64,000 nucleotides of DNA from Paraburkholderia sp. PREW-6R (GTDB lineage: Bacteria > Pseudomonadota > Gammaproteobacteria > Burkholderiales > Burkholderiaceae). A program made the translations under genes and the position numbers. The notes below the pieces were generated by a model. That model saw only the letters and a program-made list of their open reading frames with translations. It was not told where the DNA came from and searched no databases. The DNA lies in NCBI RefSeq assembly GCF_039621805.1, contig NZ_CP155073.1, positions 1,736,001 to 1,800,000 on the forward strand. The letters run 5' to 3'. Numbering within the stretch: position 1 is the stretch's first letter; every line of letters begins with the position of its first letter. Positions 15,819 to 24,727 of the stretch are shown here, in pieces.

Positions 15819-16850
15819 TCATTCAGCGACACTCGCCCGCTCGGTCCGCGCCGTCCGCTTACGCTTGTCCGCCTGCCCTGACGCGTCGCGTCTCGCGAAT
15901 TCCGCGAACTGCCACGCAAGCAGCCCGGGCAAAAAGATCAGCAGGTCGCGGATGCGGCGTGCGCCGGCGAGTGCAAGACAGATCGACGGATCGAGCCCTA
16001 ATGCGCCGCCAATCAGGATAAAACCGCCCTCCTGCACGCCAAGGCCGCCCGGAACAAAAAACGCGGCGCTACTGATCGCCTGAATCAACGATTCGATGAC
16101 GACGGCTTCGACGAGCGTGACACGCGCACCGAGGAAAAAGAGCGCAATCCAGATTTCGAGCGACGTGAGGAAACACTGCAACGGTTGCCAGAAAAACAGA
16201 TACCGCAACACGACGAGGCGCCTGCGCCAGATTACTCTGATCGACTGATCGATCTGCGCGGACTGGCCGACCAGCGTCGCGAGTTTGCCGCTCGTCATGC
16301 GATTGAGCGCGCGCATGCTGCGCTCAAATGGGCTCGCATGCTGTACGAGCGCAAACAGCACGAGGAGAGGCGCGAGTACGACGACGCCCCACGCGAGCTG
16401 GGACGCCACGCGCAGCGTGCCGGAATGCGCATGGGCGAACAGGAAGCCGATGCCCACCATCGTGAATAGCAGCTGGCTGATGACGGTGAGCTGCATGTCC
16501 ACGATGAGGCTGCCGACCGCCGTGGAGCCCCGCACGCCCCAACGCCTGAGCATGCGGAACGACACGACCTCGCCACCGATCCGCGCAACCGGCAGCATGC
16601 AGTTCACCGATTCGCGCACCCACACCAGATGGAGCATTTTTGCAACAGAAGGCCGGTTCGCGCCGCGAATCAGCGAGCGCCAGTCGCACGCGTTGGCGAG
16701 CATCGGCAACACATGCGCGAGCGCCGCCAGCAACAGCCCCATCCCCGCTGTGCGCAATGCGCCGAGCACCGCGACAGGATTGTCGCGACACACCAGCCAT
16801 AGCGACACCAGCAAGCCGGCGAGCGCGGCCAGGCGCCCAAGGTGTTTCAT
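15819..16850 (-). CDS. hpnL: HpnL-type integral membrane protein
   Basis: This is a 343-residue polytopic membrane protein of the UPF0104/lysylphosphatidylglycerol-synthase-TM superfamily with about seven to eight hydrophobic segments. Family landmarks include RIGGEVVSFRMLRRWG in the first half and FFVPGGLGVQEGGFILIGGALGL in the second. Members next to hopanoid genes are named HpnL; a flippase-like role has been proposed for the fold but is not proven. The C-terminus is very basic (QADKRKRTARTERAS). The start at 16850 (MKHLGRL) is preferred over the open frame to 16892. It follows hpnI by 100 bp on the same strand. Confidence 0.85.
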   Translation of the reverse strand: MKHLGRLAALAGLLVSLWLVCRDNPVAVLGALRTAGMGLLLAALAHVLPMLANACDWRSLIRGANRPSVAKMLHLVWVRESVNCMLPVARIGGEVVSFRMLRRWGVRGSTAVGSLIVDMQLTVISQLLFTMVGIGFLFAHAHSGTLRVASQLAWGVVVLAPLLVLFALVQHASPFERSMRALNRMTSGKLATLVGQSAQIDQSIRVIWRRRLVVLRYLFFWQPLQCFLTSLEIWIALFFLGARVTLVEAVVIESLIQAISSAAFFVPGGLGVQEGGFILIGGALGLDPSICLALAGARRIRDLLIFLPGLLAWQFAEFARRDASGQADKRKRTARTERASVAE

Positions 16851-16950
16851 GACGCCCACCCCGGTGTGCGTGGCACGACGTTGCCGGCGCATGCGCCGAC
16901 TGTTCCTATCCCATGCCGAGTCGTTGCCGGCTCGCTTCCTGCGTCATTCA

Positions 16951-18111
16951 TCATTCGTCCTGCGCCACCGACAGCAGCCCGTCGCCGTCCACCTTGAAAC
17001 TGAATCCGCGCCAGATGACTCGCGAGGACCAGAAGCTCGCCACGAAGATCGCAAAGGACACGATATCCCATAAAGGCAGCAGCCATAAATCGCGATGCGG
17101 CTGGCGCAACGCGCGATCGGAGATCAGCTTCAGGGTGAGGCGCGCGCACATGGCGACGAACGCGAGGCCGCCTGCCCACGGCGCACCTCCCGAAAACACG
17201 AGTGCAAGTAGCGCAAACGCGAGCGGATAAATGAGCGCGGAGCCGAGATGGCCGAGCGGATCGATCCTCCGGATCGTACGGCTCCAGCGCAACTCGTGCG
17301 CGATCAGTTGCGTCGCACTGGATTCGACGCACGCATGTGAAATGTGAAATGGCGGGATCACCACTTTTTCGCCGATCATCCGCACGGCTTCGCCAATGGC
17401 ATGATCTTCCGCGAGGTGCCGTACGAACGGCGTAAAGCCGCCGATTTTTTCAAGCGTATCGCGCCGCATTGCAATCGTCTGCCCGAAACATGGGCGTGCG
17501 AGACCCAGCGCGAGGCCGATCACCACGCCAGGAAGAAACTGGTAGTTGGTGGCCTTCGCCGACAGACGCGGCCAGAATCCGGGATCGGGTTGTCCGCGAT
17601 ACACGCAGGTGACAAGCCCCACGTTCGGCTTCTGCAACTCGCCGATCACATTGCGCAGGTAGTCGGGGCCGACGCTCACGTCGCTGTCCGCGAACACGAG
17701 CACGTCGTGTTGCGCGTGAGGCAGCATGTTCAGTATGTTGCTGATCTTGCGGTTCGGTCCGTACAGACGCGCATCGGCCACCACGGTGATGTGCGCTTGC
17801 GGATGAAGCTGGCGCAGATCCTCGACGGCCTGCAACGCAGGGTCCGCGCAGTCGTGAACTCCGAACAGGAATTGCACCGTTCCTGGGTAGTCCTGCTGAC
17901 AGAAACTGGACAGATTGCGCAGCAGCGCCCATTCGTCGCCGTGCAGCGGTTTGACGATGGTGACGGCCGGAAAGCTGCTCGGTTCCGACACTTCCCGGGC
18001 GAAAAACCGGCCCATGAGCGCGCTGGCGAGCACCGTATAAGCCACACCCAAAACCGCACTTGCCGCACACGCACCGGTCAGCGTGACGGCGAGCAGGTGC
18101 GCGGCGCTCAC
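16951..18111 (-). CDS. hpnI: HpnI, bacteriohopanetetrol N-acetylglucosamine transferase
   Basis: This 386-residue family-2 glycosyltransferase adds N-acetylglucosamine to bacteriohopanetetrol at the inner membrane. It has an N-terminal TM helix (about 10-32), a GT-A core with VKPLHGDEW, metal-binding ADSD in VFADSDVSVGPDYL, an acidic LAEDHAIGE and the RWSRTIRRIDP motif, then three C-terminal TM helices. It starts with GTG at 18111, overlapping the hpnJ stop by 4 bp (GTGA), so translation is coupled. A second, diverged copy lies at 11783-13036 beside hpnK, while this copy is beside hpnJ and hpnL. Confidence 0.9.
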   Translation of the reverse strand: MSAAHLLAVTLTGACAASAVLGVAYTVLASALMGRFFAREVSEPSSFPAVTIVKPLHGDEWALLRNLSSFCQQDYPGTVQFLFGVHDCADPALQAVEDLRQLHPQAHITVVADARLYGPNRKISNILNMLPHAQHDVLVFADSDVSVGPDYLRNVIGELQKPNVGLVTCVYRGQPDPGFWPRLSAKATNYQFLPGVVIGLALGLARPCFGQTIAMRRDTLEKIGGFTPFVRHLAEDHAIGEAVRMIGEKVVIPPFHISHACVESSATQLIAHELRWSRTIRRIDPLGHLGSALIYPLAFALLALVFSGGAPWAGGLAFVAMCARLTLKLISDRALRQPHRDLWLLPLWDIVSFAIFVASFWSSRVIWRGFSFKVDGDGLLSVAQDE

Positions 18112-19529
18112 GCCTCGTGCGCGCGCAAGAAGCGGAAGAATTCGACACCTTCGCGCAGGCGCCGCTTCATCATTTCCCAGCTGGTCAGCATTTCGCGCAG
18201 GATTTCCCAGATCTTCGACGGACGGAAATAGAAGCGCTTATAGAAGTTTTCGAGCTGATGATAGATCTCGTCGCGCGACAGGTGCGGATAGCCGATCGCC
18301 GCGAGCTGGACGCCCTCCTTGCTGACGAGATTGATGACCTTGTTCTCTTCGAGCCAGCCGTTCTCCACCGCCTGGTTGTAGAGCGTCGTGCCCGGATACG
18401 GCGCGGCCAGCGAGACCTGAATGGTGTGCGGGTTGATTTCTTTCGCGTATTCGATCGTCTTCTGGATCGTGTCCTGTGTCTCGCCTGGCAGGCCGAGAAT
18501 GAACGTGCCATGAATCTTGATGCCGAGTTTTCGGCAGTCTTCGCTGAAACGCCGCGCGATGTCGGTACGCAAGCCTTTTTTGATGTTCAGCAGGATCTGG
18601 TCGTCGCCGGACTCGTAGCCCACGAGCAACAGCCGCAGCCCGTTTTCCTTCATGATCTTCAGCGTTGCGTAGGGCACGTTCGCTTTCGCATTGCACGACC
18701 ACGTCACACCCAGTTTGCCCAGTCCGCGGGCGATCTCCTCCACACGCGGCTTGAAGTCGGTGAAGGTGTCGTCGTCGAACATGATCTCCTTGACTTCGGG
18801 CATGTTGTCGCGAATCCACTTCACTTCTGCCAGCACGTTTTCCACCGATCGTGTGCGATAGCGGTGGCCGCCCACCGTCTGCGGCCACAGGCAGAACGTA
18901 CAGCGCGAACGGCAACCGCGCCCGGTATAGATCGAGACGTACGGATGCTTCAGGTAGCCGATGAAGTAGTTGTCGATCTTCAGATCGCGCTGGTACACCG
19001 GCGCGACGAACGGCAACTCATCCATGTTTTCGAGGATGGGACGCGCTTCGTTGTGCTCGATCGATCCGTCGGCCGCGCGATAGCTCAGACCTTTGATCTG
19101 CGCGAACGGCACACCGCCGGCCACTTCCTGACAGGTGAAATCGAACTCTTCGCGGCAGACGAAATCGATCGCGTCGCTGGCGGTCAGCGAATTGTGCGGG
19201 TCGACCGCGACCTTGGCGCCGACCATCCCGATCAGCAGCGAGGGTTTGCGCTTTTTCAGGTCTTCGGCGAACAGCGCGTCAGTCGGGAATGACGGCGTGC
19301 TGGTATGAATGATCACGAGTTCGTACTGCACGGCGATGTCAAGCGTCGCCTCGACCGACCGACCGTCGGCGGGCGCGTCGAGCACGCGGCTGTCAGGCAC
19401 GAGTGCGGCGGGCTGCGCGAGCCATGTGGGATACCAGAACGAACGGACCTCACGCTTGGCCTGATAGCGTGAACCCGCGCCGCCGTCAAAACCGTCGTAC
19501 GACGGCGCCTGTAAGAACAGCGTTTTCAT
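18108..19529 (-). CDS. hpnJ: HpnJ radical SAM protein, hopanoid cyclitol ether formation
   Basis: This is a 473-residue B12-binding-like plus radical SAM protein. Residues 1-170 form the cobalamin-type Rossmann region; the 4Fe-4S motif is CxxxCxxC at Cys206, Cys210 and Cys213 in GRGCRSRCTFC. GYESGD and LGLPGE further on are typical of the family. HpnJ is required for turning the glucosamine head group of bacteriohopanetetrol into the cyclitol ether. GGAG precedes the ATG at 19529; the frame is open to 19628 but that runs into the promoter. It heads hpnJ-hpnI-hpnL with a PmrA-like box about 115 bp upstream. Confidence 0.92.
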   Translation of the reverse strand: MKTLFLQAPSYDGFDGGAGSRYQAKREVRSFWYPTWLAQPAALVPDSRVLDAPADGRSVEATLDIAVQYELVIIHTSTPSFPTDALFAEDLKKRKPSLLIGMVGAKVAVDPHNSLTASDAIDFVCREEFDFTCQEVAGGVPFAQIKGLSYRAADGSIEHNEARPILENMDELPFVAPVYQRDLKIDNYFIGYLKHPYVSIYTGRGCRSRCTFCLWPQTVGGHRYRTRSVENVLAEVKWIRDNMPEVKEIMFDDDTFTDFKPRVEEIARGLGKLGVTWSCNAKANVPYATLKIMKENGLRLLLVGYESGDDQILLNIKKGLRTDIARRFSEDCRKLGIKIHGTFILGLPGETQDTIQKTIEYAKEINPHTIQVSLAAPYPGTTLYNQAVENGWLEENKVINLVSKEGVQLAAIGYPHLSRDEIYHQLENFYKRFYFRPSKIWEILREMLTSWEMMKRRLREGVEFFRFLRAHEA

Positions 19530-19628
19530 AGACACTCCAGCAGGCCGTATCGGCGCTATTCGCTCCCTGTCCGAGAGCGATCGGAATCGTGCCCGCATCA
19601 CGGCTTGCGGACTCGATTGAACGCGCAA

Positions 19629-19662
19629 ATACTACGGAGCAAAGCTGAAGGAAACCTTAAGC
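19629..19662 (-). promoter_or_regulatory. PmrA-like box and -10 of the hpnJ promoter
   Basis: The 20-mer at 19643-19662 is identical to that at 13571-13590. Read toward hpnJ it is CTTAAG, five bases, CTTCAG, then ten bases (CTTTGCTCCG), then TAGTAT as a -10 (19634 to 19629). The box would replace the -35 element, as expected of promoters activated by OmpR/PmrA-type regulators. The identity, spacing and orientation are seen; binding is inferred. Confidence 0.72.
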
Positions 19663-19793
19663 AAAGATAGCCCTTACCGATAACGGCTCCGTCGCCAGAG
19701 ACGGCCCTTGCTGCATCCTCAGTAATCCTGATAGCAGTGGGCAGGCAGCCCACCGTGCGGCCGCTTCTCTACTTTGGCCGGTTGGCCGGGCGG

Positions 19794-19824
19794 CCGCCGC
19801 GCACTCAGGCCGGGTGCGCGGCGG
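19794..19824 (-). terminator. GC-rich hairpin just after the cold-shock gene
   Basis: A perfect 10-bp stem (CCGCCGCGCA with TGCGCGGCGG, 11-base loop) starts 8 bp beyond the csp stop on the minus strand. A T run is not evident, but position and stability suggest a transcription end or mRNA 3' protection. The rest of the 302-bp region 19530-19831 holds the hpnJ promoter and nothing else recognisable. Confidence 0.45.
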
Positions 19825-19831
19825 GCTCGCT

Positions 19832-20035
19832 TCACGCGGGCTTGATATCCGCAGCCTGCTTGCCTTTCGGTCCCTGCTTGATTTCAAAGCTGACCTTCTG
19901 GTTTTCCTGCAGCGACTTGAATCCCTCGGAGCGAATCTCCGAGAAGTGGGCGAAGAGATCTTCGCCGCCGTCGTCGGGGGTGATGAAGCCGAAGCCTTTT
20001 GCGTCGTTGAACCACTTCACTGTACCGGTTGGCAT
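19832..20035 (-). CDS. Cold-shock protein (CspA family)
   Basis: This 67-residue single cold-shock domain protein binds single-stranded nucleic acid and acts as an RNA chaperone. RNP1 is KGFGFITPD and RNP2 is DLFAHFSEI, and the start [17 protein letters not shown] is the family's usual N-terminus. GAGGA lies seven bases before the ATG at 20035. An in-frame ATG six codons upstream and longer starts to 20158 are not needed. As in other csp genes the upstream region is long and may form a regulated leader. Copy-specific function cannot be told. Confidence 0.95.
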   Translation of the reverse strand: MPTGTVKWFNDAKGFGFITPDDGGEDLFAHFSEIRSEGFKSLQENQKVSFEIKQGPKGKQAADIKPA

Positions 20036-20518
20036 GTTGATCCTCGTAGGCATCTGGGTTGATTGACGTGCAGTCGCCGGATGGGACGGGTCCGGGCCGC
20101 TGCACCCGTAAGCGCCTGTGCCGGCGCCCGCTTCCGGCGTCTCGGACGCAGCCCGCAACCGGGGCGCCGTTCCGGCGAGGATTCCGGCGCCTGCTGCTGC
20201 CGTTTGACTCTACGCCTCTTTGCGCCGCACTGCTTCCGGTCTTTTTGCGCGCCGCCCCGCCCGTCCATCGCTGGCAACGGTCCAGCGTGCCAACGAAGGC
20301 GGCAATTCGCAGGCTCCGCAGCGTGGCGGCCGACTGCGCGGACCCCGGTGCGAATCGCCGTGATCGGATAAGATGATTGATTCCGACAGTCCTTTCCCGG
20401 CTGCACTGATGCGGCGTGTCGAACCGGCGTTCGAGCTTCCCAGTCCGAAGCCGCGCGAATCGCCGCAGGCGGCATCGTCGCCGCGCAGCCTATCGTTTTT
20501 CTCCTACAGGAATCCAGC
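20036..20518. other. Divergent intergenic region csp / aldehyde dehydrogenase
   Basis: This stretch of 483 bp separates two divergent genes. It presumably holds the csp leader and both promoters. I found no convincing -10/-35 pair, no coding sequence with a ribosome-binding site and no strong hairpin with a T run. Frames open here are GC-rich shadow ORFs. Confidence 0.5.
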
Positions 20519-21964
20519 ATGGCCACTTCGAGCTATACCGATACCCGTCTTCTGATCAATGGTGAGTGGTGCGACGCCGCAAGCGGCAAGACCCTCGACG
20601 TGCTGAATCCGGCCACCGGCAAGCCCATCGGCAAGGTGGCGCACGCCGGCATCGCCGACCTGGACCGCGCGCTCGAGGCCGCGCAGCGTGGCTTTGCCGC
20701 GTGGCGCAAGATTCCGGCTAACGAGCGTGCCGCCACCATGCGCAAGGCCGCCGAGCTGGTACGCGAACGCGCGTCCGACATCGCCCGGCTGATGACGCAG
20801 GAACAGGGCAAACCCTTTGCCGAGGCACGCATCGAGATGCTGTCCGCAGCGGACATCATCGAGTGGTTCGCCGACGAGGGCCGCCGCGTGTATGGCCGCA
20901 TCGTGCCGCCGCGCAACCTCAATGCGCCGCAGATGGTGCTGAAGGAACCGATTGGTCCGGTTGCGGCATTCACGCCGTGGAATTTCCCGGTCAACCAGGT
21001 AGTGCGCAAGCTGAGCGCGGCGCTCGCGAGCGGCTGCTCGTTCCTCGTCAAGGCGCCCGAGGAAACCCCGGCGTCGCCGGCCGCGCTGCTGCAGGCCTTC
21101 GTCGAGGCGGGCGTGCCCGCCGGTACGGTGGGCCTCGTGTTCGGCGATCCGGCTGAAATCTCGAGCTACCTGATCCCGCACCCGGTGATCCGCAAGGTCA
21201 CGTTCACCGGTTCCACACCGGTCGGCAAGCAACTGGCGGCGCTGGCCGGCCAGCACATGAAGCGCGCCACGATGGAACTGGGCGGTCATGCGCCGGTGAT
21301 CGTCGCGGAAGACGCCGACGTGGCGCTCGCCGTGAAAGCGGCCGGCGCGGCGAAGTTCCGCAATGCGGGCCAGGTCTGCATTTCGCCCACGCGCTTTCTC
21401 GTGCACAACAGCCTGCGCGAGGAATTCGCGGCTGCGCTCGTCAAGCACGCCGAGAGCCTCAAGCTGGGCGACGGCCTGGAAGAAGGCACCACGCTCGGCC
21501 CGCTCGCCAATGCGCGCCGTCTGACGGCCATGAGCAAGGTGCTCGACGACGCACGCAAAACCGGTGCGAAGATCGAAACGGGCGGTGAACGTGTCGGTTC
21601 GGAAGGCAATTTCTTCGCGCCGACGGTGCTGACCAACGTGTCGCTCGAAGCTGACATCTTCAACAACGAGCCGTTCGGCCCGGTCGCGGCGATCCGTGGT
21701 TTCGACAACCTGGAAGACGCGATCGCGGAAGCCAACCGTCTGCCGTATGGCCTCGCAGGCTACGCGTTCACGAAGTCGTTCAGGAACGTGCATCTGCTGT
21801 CGCAGCAACTCGAAGTGGGCATGCTGTGGATCAACCAGCCGGCCACGCCGACCCCGGAAATGCCGTTCGGCGGCGTGAAAGATTCGGGCTACGGCTCGGA
21901 GGGCGGACCGGAAGCGCTGGAAGCCTATCTCGTCACGAAGTCGGTGACGGTGATGGCGGTCTAA
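20519..21964 (+). CDS. NAD(P)-dependent aldehyde dehydrogenase, succinate-semialdehyde type
   Basis: This is a 481-residue ALDH-superfamily enzyme. It carries FTPWNFP and KAPEETP (NAD-binding region), FTGSTPVG, the general base Glu in MELGGHAP (about residue 253) and the catalytic Cys in GQVCISPTR (about 287), ending with the family's C-terminal [20 protein letters not shown]. The overall pattern is that of GabD-like succinate-semialdehyde dehydrogenases; alpha-ketoglutarate-semialdehyde dehydrogenase is an alternative, interesting because the next gene is a KdgT permease for a sugar acid. The ATG is preceded by a weak AGGAA. It converges with kdgT over a 107-bp gap. Confidence 0.85.
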   Translation: MATSSYTDTRLLINGEWCDAASGKTLDVLNPATGKPIGKVAHAGIADLDRALEAAQRGFAAWRKIPANERAATMRKAAELVRERASDIARLMTQEQGKPFAEARIEMLSAADIIEWFADEGRRVYGRIVPPRNLNAPQMVLKEPIGPVAAFTPWNFPVNQVVRKLSAALASGCSFLVKAPEETPASPAALLQAFVEAGVPAGTVGLVFGDPAEISSYLIPHPVIRKVTFTGSTPVGKQLAALAGQHMKRATMELGGHAPVIVAEDADVALAVKAAGAAKFRNAGQVCISPTRFLVHNSLREEFAAALVKHAESLKLGDGLEEGTTLGPLANARRLTAMSKVLDDARKTGAKIETGGERVGSEGNFFAPTVLTNVSLEADIFNNEPFGPVAAIRGFDNLEDAIAEANRLPYGLAGYAFTKSFRNVHLLSQQLEVGMLWINQPATPTPEMPFGGVKDSGYGSEGGPEALEAYLVTKSVTVMAV

Positions 21965-22071
21965 GGCGACCAACAAGGCGGCGGTCCGTGACCGCCGCCT
22001 TCCACGGCTTGCTCACGCTATCAAGCGCGCTTTGCCCACTTCCCGCCGACTTCCCGCTCACTCCCCGCCCA

Positions 22072-23106
22072 TCACACGTGTGCATCGCGTTGCTCGCCGA
22101 TCGGCGGCGGGGCGTTCGCCGCGACAAACGCTTCGCGCGCTCCCTGCACGGTCCCTTCGCGCGCATGAACCCGCCGTACCCACAGCGCAGTCAGAATCGG
22201 CACGAGAATCGCGGTGACGAGACAGGCGGCGGCCACCATGGCCGTCGCGGCCGGCACCATCGGTTTGAAGCTCGGAATCATCTCGCCGATGATCGCGGGA
22301 TTCGCCACCGCCGCGCCCGCCGTTGACGAAGCGGCCAACCCCGCCGCGCCGTTGCCGCCGGCAAGCCATCGGTCTGCGAGGATCAGCGGAATGCCGGTCA
22401 CGACGATCACCGCGAAGCCCAGCATGATTCCCGGAATACCGCTCGTCGCGATCACATGCAGGTCGATGCCGTTTCCGAGCGCAAAGCCAAAGAACGGGAT
22501 CAGCGGATGCACGCAGCGTCCGAAGAAATCGCGCAGTTCGCTATCGATATTGCCAAGTGCAAAGCCGATCAGAAACGGCAGCACCGCGCCGACGAAAAGC
22601 CGCGGCTCGAAGAACGCCACGCCAGCCGCGCCGAGAATGATCATGCTGACGAGCGGCCCGGATTCGATCGACATCAGCACGAACGCGCCGGCCTCCTCCT
22701 TGCTGCCGTACTGCTGCATCACGGCGGCGTAGAGACCGCCGTTGGTCATGTCCATCGAGGTCGTGATCGCCAGCACTGAAAGTCCCGCGAAGAGGCCGCC
22801 CTTGATCCCGTCGATGGGAATGAAGTGCGACGCGATCAGCGTGACGATCCAGGCTACCGCCATTTTGGTCACGAGCAGCGTGCCGGATTTGCGCAGCACG
22901 GCGCCCGTTGCCCGGAGATCGATTGTCGCGCCCATGCAGAAAAACCACACCGCGAGAATCGGCACAGTGCCGGTAATCAGGCCGTTCGAAAACGATCCGA
23001 GATACTTCCCCGCGCCGGGCGCGAATGTGTGAACACAGGCGCCCAGCAGCAGCGGCACCAGCATCAGGCCGCCTGGAACGCGGTCGATGGCCTTCTTGAG
23101 CTTCAT
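22072..23106 (-). CDS. kdgT: 2-keto-3-deoxygluconate permease
   Basis: This is a 344-residue polytopic inner-membrane protein of the KdgT family, which imports 2-keto-3-deoxygluconate with protons. Signature stretches are [20 protein letters not shown] at the start, [11 protein letters not shown], and [14 protein letters not shown] near the C-terminus; about ten hydrophobic segments are visible. The ATG at 23106 has a strong GGAGGAGG; the frame is open to 23211 without a better start. A promoter with an overlapping palindrome lies about 100 bp upstream. No KDG kinase or aldolase gene is adjacent. Confidence 0.92.
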   Translation of the reverse strand: MKLKKAIDRVPGGLMLVPLLLGACVHTFAPGAGKYLGSFSNGLITGTVPILAVWFFCMGATIDLRATGAVLRKSGTLLVTKMAVAWIVTLIASHFIPIDGIKGGLFAGLSVLAITTSMDMTNGGLYAAVMQQYGSKEEAGAFVLMSIESGPLVSMIILGAAGVAFFEPRLFVGAVLPFLIGFALGNIDSELRDFFGRCVHPLIPFFGFALGNGIDLHVIATSGIPGIMLGFAVIVVTGIPLILADRWLAGGNGAAGLAASSTAGAAVANPAIIGEMIPSFKPMVPAATAMVAAACLVTAILVPILTALWVRRVHAREGTVQGAREAFVAANAPPPIGEQRDAHV

Positions 23107-23197
23107 GCCTCCTCCATGGACCTGGCGTCCAGTTATCGGGGGCAAACACCCAGAGTCGTCGTCCCGTTCTGCAGTCGGGCTGCTCCCTTTCGGCGCA

Positions 23198-23228
23198 ATA
23201 TAGCATCGCATCCCGGAACGCTGTTCCG
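23198..23228 (-). promoter_or_regulatory. Probable kdgT promoter with overlapping palindrome
   Basis: A -10-like TATATT on the minus strand (23203 to 23198) lies 10 bp downstream of a perfect palindrome CGGAAC-N3-GTTCCG (23214-23228), which would cover the -35 region. Short CGGAAC/GTTCCG dyads are typical of IclR-type (KdgR-like) operators. Sequence and spacing are seen; the regulator is inferred and no IclR gene is in the window. Confidence 0.45.
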
Positions 23229-23807
23229 CCTTTCGGTGATTCTCGCGTCATCGTTTACCCGGCAGCGAAATGGGCTTCCTTGCGAGGTCTTGTCGCGCCG
23301 TGCAGCAGTTTTGCGGGACCGCGTTCGAAACTGGCATGCTGCGCTACTGTCACGCAGGCAATGTTCGATGACGCTGGTTTGACGCTGGTGTCGTCTGAGC
23401 AGTCGGTCGGGATAAATGCTGAAACCGCCTGGATGATTGTTCTTTCGGCGCGACGAACAATGACAAACGTAAGCGCGTTAGCCCAGTCTGCAACCGAATG
23501 TATCCACGCAGCATCAAGAGCGCGCGATTTGCATTGAAGCGGCGCGACCCGGACTGATAGCGCGCGCCGTGCACGGTCCGTCGCTTTCAGCTGCGCTTGT
23601 ACGCGGCTTTTTCCATTGTCCGCTCAACAGCTTGGCGGCGACTTGCACGCCAGCGCCCCTGTCGATCTCACTCCTGCGCCCCGTTCCTGTCCGAGCATTT
23701 GAACTGCATGCGGATGTCGCTCGATCGACACGTCCTGTTACACACAAACACACCGGTAATGCGGCCGCTCAGTAAAGTTCGATCACGAAAAAACAGGGAG
23801 TCGCATC
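23229..23807. other. Non-coding stretch upstream of the small lipoprotein
   Basis: About 580 bp with no reading frame that has both a ribosome-binding site and protein-like composition. The base composition is less GC-rich than neighbours. It must hold the promoter of the 23808 gene but no clear element was identified. Confidence 0.45.
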
Positions 23808-23924
23808 ATGAAAAGAATCTTTGCGTTGATCGTTCTTGCCGCCACGCTCGGCAGTGCGTTGGGCGGTTGTATCGTGGTCCCGGAAGGCGGCGGCTATCAC
23901 GATCACTATCACGAGCACTACTGA
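23808..23924 (+). CDS. His-rich small lipoprotein (38 aa)
   Basis: This is a 38-residue protein with a signal sequence (MKRIFALIVLAATLGSA), a lipobox LGGC, and a mature part of only 18 residues ending in YHDHYHEHY. It should be lipidated on the Cys and anchored in the envelope, exposing a His/Tyr/Asp tail that could bind metal ions. GGGAG lies eight bases before the ATG. It precedes two further small genes on the same strand by 53 bp. No named family is recognised; similar tiny lipoproteins are common in Burkholderiales. Confidence 0.75.
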   Translation: MKRIFALIVLAATLGSALGGCIVVPEGGGYHDHYHEHY

Positions 23925-23977
23925 TCACGACCATCAGCATCGATGTCCACATTCACTCGCATCATCCGGAAAAAAAC

Positions 23978-24385
23978 ATGAACACAGCACTGAAATCACG
24001 AAAGCGGTGGCTCGCGACCGCGCTGGTTGGCGGGTTGGCCATTGGCGCGTCATCGGCTGCGTTCGCTCATGTCGATGTCGGTGTGAACATCGGCGTGCCG
24101 GGGGTCGCGTACGCACCTGAGCCGGTGTACGCACCGCCGCCACCGGTCGTGTATGCGCCGCCGCCCGACGCGTATGCTGCGCCGCCGGTGGTGTATGCGC
24201 CTCCTCCGGCGCCGGTGGTGGTCGTCAGGCCGGGCTGGTATGGCGAGCGTTACTACGATGGGCACCGCTACTGGGAGCGGCGCGAATGGGAAGCGCGTCG
24301 TCACGACCGCGATTGGCATGATGGACGCGACTGGCGGGATGCGCGTGGGCCAAACGGTGACTGGCACGGTCACGGCGGCTACTGA
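23978..24385 (+). CDS. Exported Pro/Tyr-rich repeat protein
   Basis: This is a 135-residue protein with a signal peptide (LATALVGGLAIGASSAAFA) and a mature segment of repeated VYAPPP units (about residues 48-83). The C-terminus is rich in Arg, Trp, Tyr, His and Asp (RYYDGHRYWERREW, DWHDGRDWRD), recalling YxWGxW-type exported proteins. It is probably periplasmic or surface located. Function unknown. The ATG at 23978 begins the signal peptide; the same frame is open far upstream but lacks a sensible start. It overlaps the next gene by one base (TGATG). Confidence 0.75.
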   Translation: MNTALKSRKRWLATALVGGLAIGASSAAFAHVDVGVNIGVPGVAYAPEPVYAPPPPVVYAPPPDAYAAPPVVYAPPPAPVVVVRPGWYGERYYDGHRYWERREWEARRHDRDWHDGRDWRDARGPNGDWHGHGGY

Positions 24386-24633
24386 TGCTGCGCAGCGATC
24401 CACGACGCGTGACGGTGCAGGTCGGCGCCACGCTTGTGTGCGCCGAATACAGCGAACAGACCGGGCAACTCTGTTTGCGTCAGAATGGCACGCTGCTTCG
24501 TGAGTGGTTTCCACCTCACTCGTGGATCGCCATTGCGTCAGCCGCGGGTGCGCGCCATTGGGGCACACGGCCAACCGATGATGACCTGATGGCTTTGCTG
24601 CGCAATGAACTCACGCTGCTGCGCATGTCGTGA
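24385..24633 (+). CDS. Hypothetical 82-aa protein coupled to the exported repeat protein
   Basis: This is an 82-residue soluble protein without a signal peptide or TM segment. It starts at the TGATG overlap with the preceding stop, so translation is probably coupled. It contains two Cys (VCAEYSEQTGQLCL) and a C-terminal Leu-rich helix (DDDLMALLRNELTLLRM). I do not recognise a family. The coupling and the terminator 48 bp downstream support it as a real last gene of a three-gene unit starting at 23808. Confidence 0.6.
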   Translation: MLRSDPRRVTVQVGATLVCAEYSEQTGQLCLRQNGTLLREWFPPHSWIAIASAAGARHWGTRPTDDDLMALLRNELTLLRMS

Positions 24634-24680
24634 CGCGGCACTTTCCGCATCGCTGCTTTGACTTCGTAAAAGCGGCAAAA

Positions 24681-24711
24681 GCGCGTGACTTCCATTCACG
24701 AAGTCACGCGC
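24681..24711. terminator. Bidirectional terminator between convergent small genes
   Basis: A perfect 12-bp stem (GCGCGTGACTTC with GAAGTCACGCGC, 7-base loop) is followed by TTCTGTTTTT on the plus strand and by a partial T run on the minus strand. It ends the 23808-24633 unit and perhaps also the convergent gene at 24728. Confidence 0.8.
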
Positions 24712-24727
24712 TTCTGTTTTTCAACGT

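Noticed and set aside
20504..21976. A 490-codon minus-strand frame opposite the aldehyde dehydrogenase
   Set aside because: The plus-strand gene carries intact ALDH motifs; the minus frame has no recognisable motif and is Arg/His-rich.
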